Assembly: GCA_032718475.1 (NCBI GenBank)
Contig: JAUCBJ010006960.1
Span: forward strand, 1-64,000
DNA: 64,000 nucleotides
Origin: Nemertoderma westbladi
Lineage: Eukaryota; Xenacoelomorpha; Nemertodermatida; Nemertodermatidae
Reading direction: 5' to 3'
The translations under genes were made by a program, and so were the position numbers. Below the pieces are notes generated by a model, which was not told the origin of the DNA, made no database searches, and saw nothing but the letters and a program-made list of their open reading frames with translations. Each line of letters opens with the position of its first letter. Position 1 is the stretch's first letter. Shown one piece after another: positions 34,101-43,100 of this stretch.

Positions 34101-37100
34101 ACTTTGTTAACCGGAATCCTCCAGTCTTCAGACACTCCTGTAAGCCATGGGAAATTTTAATTGCTTGCTCCTCGGAATCAAAACAGTCTAACCCATCATC
34201 CATGTAGAAGTTATCACCTACTGCCTCAATTACTTCAGCAGGGAAATGTTCACTTTGTCTTTTTGCAGTTTCTTTCAAAACAAAGAGGGATCCATTTGGG
34301 CTATCTCGTGCTCCAAAAATTCTAACCAACATTTGATATGTGATAGGTTCACCAGACAAGTCGTCATTTGGATACCAAAGGAACCTTAGGCTGTCCTTAT
34401 CTTTCTTTAAGGCAAATACTTGGTGGTACATAGCTTCTATGTCGCATGCAAAAGCGAATCTACGTCTCCTAAAACGAAGCAATATCCCGATCAGGTAATT
34501 ATTTTGATTTGGGCCATCCATAAGCTCAGAGTTGAGCGACATTCCTAAATATTTCCTACGACAATCGTTAACAACTCTAACACGTCCAGGTTTATCAGGG
34601 TGAATGATATAATGATGAGGAAGATAGTATGTCTGATCAGTAGTTCTGTCTGGGTAATCCATTTTCTCAGCATATCCCTTTTCTAAATAATTGTTTATTT
34701 GAAATCGGTATTGCATGTGTATCTTTTCGTCTCGCAACAATCGTGTACGGATAGATTGAAGGCAACGTAAAGCTAGTGGTCGATTATTAATGAGTTTTGG
34801 CTTGTCGTGTCGCAATAGCATTCCTACCTCAAAATGCCCATTTGGTAGGCGATTAATAGTATTTCTCATTATATCAAGGGAACGTTTGTCATTCGCTGAC
34901 ATCGCTATATCGTAGCTACCAGGTTCCATAGCATATTCTTCTAGCCATTTAAGGGTCCGATAATTCATTTCATGATCTTGGTCCATGAGATCACGGATGT
35001 ACTCAATATCTTCAACTTCAGCTGAGGGATTACACATAACCTTATTGTAGTCTGGTCTACTTAGTACTTCAGTGAAATTCCTAGCATCACTTAAGAATGT
35101 AAAAGCAGTTTCACCACGTATATTACTGTCGTCTTGATCAGAATCCTATATTCTATATCCTTCATTCTGTATCCTATAGAAATATTTCTATAGTTAACAT
35201 TACATTCCGGGATACCTAAACATCCGAAGTATTCTCGTTCTTGTTTGGTCAAAGCAGGCACTCCCCCCAAAAGTCCAGAAAATTCTTTCAAAGCAATGAA
35301 GGATACATTCTTTATTGGTAGTAGACTTTGTTCTGGTAGAGTGTGATGATTTCGTGGTAATAAGGAATCTAATGAGAGGTTTATCGATTTACCATTTAGT
35401 TCTCCTTGTCCATGTATAGATCCTAAATCGATCCTACGGCTCTTCGCACTCAAAGTGTCCGTAACAGCGCTGGCTACTTCTAAATCTACATAGCTATGGG
35501 TAGAGGCAGGATCTAGTATGACATAAATTCTCTTCGTTCCATGTTCTCCAATAATCTTAATGGGAATTACGCTAAATGAAGCAGATTGTACTGCTGTAAG
35601 GTATGTATTTGCACATATGATGTCATCAATATTAGTGGCATCAGTATCTCCTACCTGACACTCATCCTTTTCATCATCCTCATCTGAAGAACCGGATTGA
35701 TCAGCATTGACTGAAGCAAATGTAACCTTATTTGGGATTGGGTTAGGATTTCTAGCAATCCTACTTGGATGGTCCATGATATATTGTTTTGTAGGAGTGT
35801 GCTGACTAGTATGTAGCAACCGATGATGCAACCTACCACAATCTTGGCATCCTTTCTTTATGGTGTCTGGACATTCTCGGCGTTTATGACCAGTGGAAAG
35901 ACACTTCCAGCATGCATCTAAAGATCGTATTGCCAGTCTTCTCTTATCGACGTCGAGTTTTGTAAAGAAATCGCAACAATGCAATTTATGATCCATATGT
36001 TTTTGAGATTGCTGATAACAATATTGGCAACCGCGAAAGTTGGAGGGTAGCTCCTGACGCTCCAGGGTCACTCCTATGGGGGCTGAAACTTTACTCTTCT
36101 CCAATTGGTATCGCGATTTTGATATATTCGAGTCAGTCCCAGTTGGTCCTAAAGTGTTGTAGGTTAGACACATCCCCTCTGTTGTCATCAAGGATTTAGG
36201 TTTTGCTATTGAGCGCCTTTCAACCTGTAAATATTCTTCAGAGTAATTTGAACGGGAATCTGCGAGTGCTTTTCTAGCGATTAACTCATGTAAGTGTCGT
36301 AACTTTAAAGTCTCTCCACGTTCTTCTATTTTGCTCTCTAATTTCCGCCACTTTTGACGGTGACGGTAACTTAATCTTCTAATTATATCTTTCAAGATGT
36401 CTGGTCTATCTCCATAGTTTTCACAACCAATATCCGGTAATATTGATATTGCATTCTTTATTTCATCCGCTAGTTTTAATAATTCATGAGATGTAGAAAT
36501 AGGACCACCTTTTCCAAGTTCATCTACAATGGATTGAGCCACCCTGGTGTTACTTCCATATACAGAGGTTAATCGCTCATAAGTATGCTGAAATGCATTT
36601 GGGTTTCCTGTAAAAGTCTCAGCTAACCCTCTAGGTTCCTTCTGTAGTAGTTGTAACAGGTAATTGAATTTCTCATTTGAACTGAAATCCTTTTCTTTTA
36701 TTTGGGAGTCAACATAATTTATAAAGGTGCGCCAATGTTTTGCATTACCATTAAAACATGGAGGTTGTTGGGTTGGCAGACTCTGGCGAGCAGCAAAGCG
36801 AGCAATTTCGGTAAGGACAGCCGTAGTCTCTGTCTGTTTTTCCTTCTCCTTCACCAAACTAGATTTATTTCCTCTTTGAAATTCTCCACAGAAACTGCTA
36901 GAAGAGCTCTCAACAACCTCGGAATATAAATTTTGATGTGGGGTTGAACGACGCTGTGCATACGTCGAATTGAAGTGAATCTTCTTTGACAAACTTGGCT
37001 CTCTAACTGGATTTTGTGATATTTCCTCCATTTCTGAATCAGTTTTTAAGTTTCTCCGGACTGGTGTGTCCATCCAATCAACTTTTTCTTGAACTTCCTT

Positions 37101-40100
37101 CAGTTGTTGTAGTAAAGGTGCATTGCATTCTTGCATAGCAGCTTTCATTTGCTCAATTGAAACCTTCGGTTCTATGGGAGTCTCAAAATCAAATAGATCG
37201 AACTTATCGGCTCTGTGTGAATGTTCCCAATTCTGTGAGTAGGGCTCATCGCCACCAGTTCTATACCTCTCCCGAGATCTATTACCATAATGATACCAAG
37301 GATTCTGGGGAAGTAGATATCTTTCCCTACAAACGAAACATGGGCAATCTCTTTCATGAGGCTGTGGTCTGTGCTCGCCCTCACATTGCCAACGTTTGTC
37401 TACAAATTTGTTTGGGGTATACAGCGGTTGGAAGGGTTTCTCGTATGGCTTTGTCTCAGGCTTCCTCACTATGTTCTGGTTTAGTCGAGGAATGGGTCGT
37501 TCTTGGTGAACTTCTTGTGCTATCCTGCCCTTATGCAATGACGATACATATGCTTCTGTTAGAGGGAACCTTCTTTGGGCGGACTCACATATGATTGGAG
37601 CTTCCTCCACTTGGTCTATAATACTACTGTGCTCTTCTTCATACTGCTGCCTATCATTTACCAACTCAAGCCGTGCATCCTGCAACTGAGCTCGCTTATG
37701 TTCCATTTCAATCTCATGGATACGCCTTCGTTGCTTTAATTCTAATTCTCTCCGCTTTTCGTCAACTTGTGCGCGTCTCTGTGCATGTTGATGCTCTAAA
37801 TTTGCCGCTGCTTCACGCTGTTGCCTCTGCAATTCATCACGCAAATGCTCTGCTTCTTGGGCTGCAGCTTGTGCTTCACGCCTAAATTTAGCTGCTGCTT
37901 CCTCATGCCGAAGTTTAGCTTCTTCTGATTCCAGCTGCTCTTGCTGCTTTAAATCTGCTTCTTGTGCTGCTAATTTATGTATCTCCTCTTCAGCGAGTTC
38001 AACTTCCTGCCTATGCGCTTCCTCTACTTCGAGCTTTCTCTCTTCAACTGCAATTAGTCTATCTCGTTCTGTGAACGCTCGCAGGGCCTTTTGTGATTCT
38101 GTTATCGAACTCCGACTACGTACTACACTCGTACTTCGTCGCGACCTTGTTGTGCTTTGGCTGGCAACAGATAAAACTTCCGCTCCACTGTTTAACCCAC
38201 TCACTGTCTCTTGGTTTGCAGTTAATGGCAATGGTAATCCAATGATAACTACTCCTCTCTTACTTAAATAACGGGTTAATTTAGTAACTCGATGCTGAGT
38301 CTCAACCACAATACGTTCCTCTGATTCTCTAAACTCGACTTCATTGACTGTTAGAGATTCACAAACTGCTTCGCTCCATCGTGTATTACGAATTTGGGAA
38401 AAGTGTTCAATTACTCTTATATAACTCACTCTTGCCTTTTTCAATTTCTCGAATAAGAAAGTCAGGGTTTTATTCTCTTGATATTTTTCTGCTCTATCCA
38501 CAAGAGCTTGTAGTTCAGCTACTGGATGGATCATCTGGGTGTTAAACTTACCTTGTAACTCCAAAAGTTGTTGTCTGTCTAATGTAGCACCCTCTTGTAA
38601 TAATAATGTAATCACCTTGTTTGTGCACTTTGTAATTTGTGCCATATACCCACCAGCACTCCTACTTATCGGTGGCCCTCTTTGTGAATCTAAACTACTT
38701 ACTCTCACCACCTCCTCTATTTCGTCATCGTTTGAGTCAGAACCTACTAGAGTTATGTCCTGTATAGTCGATGTCCTATGTATACTCATGGTCGGTAAAT
38801 TTTAATTCTGTATTTCTGTATAACCTTCCGGTCAGTATATATCTAAATATATTTTCTAATTTTACTTGAAGTTGTGCTGCTCCTACAGCGGTAAACTTTC
38901 TAAAATATTTTTAATATTTCCTTCAAATATTATATTTTTTATACACAAATATAATAGGCGTAACGGTTTCCCGGCACGACAAAGATGTGGAGTTCTAAAA
39001 ACATAGTGGACAAACTGGAAGCATTTAAATAAATCATAAAATTAACTTGCCGCAAAACTTTCACAGGTCTCACAGACACAGAGATACAGGTAATGCAACT
39101 AACCCCAGGAGCGTTTCAATTTTCCTCGCGTCCCAATCTGAGCTGCAGATTTTCATTCTGCGAACTTCTTTTTGTACCAAACTCGTAAACATCAACAGAT
39201 CCCAGAATCAGTTGGAAAGTCTCCCTCTGTACCTGAAAGTCGTATAGAAACTTTAAACGGCGCCTACTAATTTTATTTCCTGCAAATAAACTTTAAATTT
39301 AAATTTTTAACCTTTTTTGGCTACCAAATATCTATTCAACCTCCTTTACATAATTTTGGAGCTGATATTTTAATTTTAGAAAATATTTTGTATTTCTGCA
39401 AAACGGAATAATTACAGAAAGACTGATTATTTTCTAAAAATGTTATTTGCTAAGTATTTTGTAAATCAGCTGGGATTTACAGCTTTGATTTTTTATATTG
39501 ATTTCTGTTAAGTGCAATCCCAAATCCCCCAAAAGGGCAGAATTAACCGAGATCAAAACTGAGGGAAAGCTATCGCTATTGCGAGTAAATGTTTTAATTC
39601 AATGGTGGAGACCTCAACACCTTTTTTACAGCAGCGCTCACAATAAGTAAGTTCAATAGATATTTGTCGTTCGATTTTGGCAGGCAGTAAAGGCTAACAT
39701 ATAAAGTACTGTAAAACACCAGCAACCAAAACAATAAACCAAACCTATATCAGAATGTACAGCAATTATGGCTGAAAATTCGTAATTCATGCTAGACCAG
39801 TAGGCTCTTCTAACTAATCCCAAAACGAGCAAATACTAATTTTTTATCTTTCAAAATATGTATAAACAAATAAATAAATTTTATACTTACAACAGTTTGG
39901 TTGTCAATCTATACGGAATTTAGGATACTAGGGCTGAGAAAGAAATAATTAAATGGCCTAACTATTTTACCATCCCAAATGTTCCCTCAGCGCTATAATA
40001 ACCACCAATTTATCCGTAGGGCCTAAGAATGATCACAAACTATCTAAAATAATTATTAGAAAATTAGTAAGTTAGAATTCCTAACGTGTTATGGTAGACC

Positions 40101-43100
40101 TAGCTACCGGTCTGCCGGTACATGAATTAGAAATCAATATAGGGGCCTCTGAAAACTATAATCTAACCCCTTCACCAATTGGCCTACAGCCTTAGCACTT
40201 AGGGGCAATTGATTGACATTTACTAATCCAATTTTAGCGAGCCCAAACTTATGCCTAATGGTTCGATCAACTTCCCTGATAGTCCAATTTTGCTTCCGTA
40301 CCGCCACTGATGTCCCACATCCCATTGCCGGCCTCACCGCACCGCAGCTAATCTTAGCCGGACATCGCGAATGTTTTCGATAATTGACTCATGTCAGAAT
40401 GCGATCTGATCCGTTAATCAGGAACAACAATGTTATTGAACGTGTTCTAATCGACTAAGACATTATATTGAATATCGTATCACAGTATCACAGTTTTATA
40501 TCAAACACATCCAGACATCAGACATCTGAATGCAAAACAACACTGTCAAAATTTAAATACACGTCCAAATGTAAAAGATTAAACCATATAACGTACCGGT
40601 ACTGCGGTACTTAATGCAGTAACAGAGTAAATGAATGAATATATATATAACTTCAATTCTACATTGAAACAAGCATAAAAAGAATTCAAAGGCTGTCATT
40701 GGCTAATCATGTTTAAAAAGCCTTAATTTGAAAATACCTCCAGCAGGGCTTAGTTATACTGTACTGTATAATAATAATAATCTGGAAATAATTATAGATA
40801 CTGGACAATTAACCGACTGGTGATTTATCATATAATCAGGTAGTATTTCACATAATGAATCGTACAGTATTTCTACTGCAGTAAGTAAAGGAACTGAAAC
40901 AAACTTAACTTTAAAGAGAATCCATAAGATTTTCGTTAATTAATATAGTAGAATATAGGTATAGAATATAGGTTTTATACTTTAAACGTACAGTAGAAGT
41001 TATCGGAACAATATAACGATTATAAAATAAAATTTTTATACTCTTACCAAATACAATACAGGTTTACTGTGGAAGAACACCCATGGTGTTGAACAGGCAT
41101 TCCTTTGGGAAACGTAGTGGAAGGGTTTACTGTGGAAGATCACCCATGGTGGTGAACAGGCATTCCTTTAGGAAACAGAGTGGAAGGGTTTACTGTGGAA
41201 GATCACCCATGGTGGTGAACAGGTATTACTTTAGGAAACAGAGTGGAAGGGTTTACTGTGGAAGATCACCAATGGTGGTGAACAGGCATTCCTTTAGGAA
41301 ATAGAGTGGAAGGGTTTACTGTGGAAGATCACCCATTGTGGTGAACTGGCATTCCTTTAGGAAACATAGTGGGAGGGTTTACTGTGGAAGATCACCCATT
41401 GTGGTAAACAGGCATTCCTTTAGGAAACAGAGTGGAAGGGTTTACTATGGAAGATCACCCATGGTGGGGAGCAGGTATTCCTTTAGGAAAAAGAGTGGAA
41501 GGGTTTACTGTGGAAGATCACCCATTGTGGTGAACAGGCATTCCTTTAGGAAACAGAGTAGAAGGGTTTACTTTGGAAGATCACCCATTGCGGTGTACAG
41601 ACATTCCTTTGTGAAACAGAGTGGAAGGGTTTACTGTGGAAGATCATCCATGGTGATGAACAGGTATTCCTTTAGGAAACAGAGTGGAAGGGTTCACTGT
41701 GGAAGATCACCCATTGTGGTGAACAGGCATTCCTTTGGGAAACAGAGTGCAAGGGTTTACTGTGGAAGATCACCCATTGTGGTGAACAGGCATTCCTTTA
41801 GGAAACTATTGTAAACTATTCATTTAGGTAGCTATTGTAACTATTGAAGAATGTTTATTTACATTTAGTTTTCAGCGTCTATCACCTATGGCAACGAGAC
41901 AAAGACATGTGTTTATGAAGATGAGCAACCAATTGTTATCGACTTCCTGCAACGGGGGTTCACTCACATTGGAGGCAGTCACATATACCCGAGTGTTAGA
42001 GGATTCATTGGCTATCTAAGAATGTGGAGACACGTTGCACTAACACAGGTAGTAGGCGAAAATGATATGAAAAATGTTAAATAATTTTTAAATAATTATA
42101 AATAATTACTTGCTCACAAAAAAAATACGGAATTAGTCTACTGAAATGCAAACGAACGTCACTAATTAGTTATTTGCTTTTAAAATTTTACACATTTTGG
42201 TCACGTCAGGAATGATAATTTTTTTGTTCGCTCCCGGAATTACAATTCTAAAACTTAACGTATTAAAATTGTAATTGTATTTAATGAAGAACTGTTATTT
42301 GTTAGAAAAAAAACAGCCGCGTGAACTTGTGGGGTGCCAATCATGATGCTCTGGATCGATCCTTAGTCGGAACCGATTAAAAAAAGTCATGAAATCCTTG
42401 TTTTTTTTACTTAGAATAGATAGATTTCTTCTAACTCAAAAAATATTGAGTTAGAAGATCGATAATTCCAATAACTACCTAGGCCCAATAATTCACGGGC
42501 CTCTGTTTGGGCCTACGCTTAATGCTTAAAATGCTGCAACCTATATCAACCTATAGGCTTTCATACATTACTGGTTGATAAAAGGGAACCATGGAAACTT
42601 GGTAACAATATAATATAGAATGACAAAATGTTTAATGTGGAAAGCCACCATTGAGTATACAACATAAATCCATAGGGCTTATATAAGTTATCGGTGCTTA
42701 CTAATTATTATGAGAAACAATTCTCATTATTTTGGAAACATTTTCTAGGTTCCAACATTGGATCGTAATTTCTCAATGTTCAATATGGACTTCGAAGGGT
42801 CCAAACAACAGTGCGAACGTTTTCTACACTGGGCCGACCATATGGCAACCCACTACAAGCTTCGCGTTGCTAGGTTACTAGAGTACACAAGTTAGTATTA
42901 GTTTCTGTGTTGGATATTTTTTAATGTTAATTTAGTGTTTCAGTGAAATTTGGTTGCTAGGTTACTACAGTACACGGTTCAGTGTAAAAAGAGTAGTAAT
43001 GCACAGGTTACTCAAAGTTTATTTCCCAGTTCAATTAGACAGAGACGTTAAACCAGTATAGTTTTGGTACATAAAGTACGTTAGGATTCTTCTCCGATGA

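Larger units (their letters stand above)
27768..41060 (-). mobile_element. Young full-length BEL/Pao LTR retrotransposon (13.3 kb)
   Basis: Two direct repeats of exactly 1555 bp (27768-29322 and 39506-41060) start TGTTAAGTGC and end AATACA on the + strand and are flanked by the 5-bp duplication ggttt. By eye I find only two substitutions between them (g/a near 27793, g/t near 29091), implying very recent insertion. Coding is on the minus strand, so the 5' LTR is the right-hand one. The internal 10.2 kb holds gag-protease (38789-35091) and RT-RNase H-integrase (35037-31066). All polymerase and integrase catalytic residues are present; the only obvious lesion is the frame change between the two ORFs. 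Confidence 0.92.
24942..41868. other. 16.9-kb SEL1L3-like intron holding satellite and BEL/Pao element
   Basis: Phase-0 intron between the two LamG-like half-exons. It contains the SINE-derived 63-bp satellite (25077-25242, 25700-27767 and 41061-41815), a LINE-tail insertion (25243-25699) and the 13.3-kb retrotransposon (27768-41060). Without the retrotransposon and satellite the intron would be well under 1.5 kb. Confidence 0.75.

Noticed and set aside
35091-35100. Programmed ribosomal frameshift between gag and pol
   Set aside because: No slippery heptamer with downstream stem seen, whereas a 14-nt duplication explains the frame change more simply.
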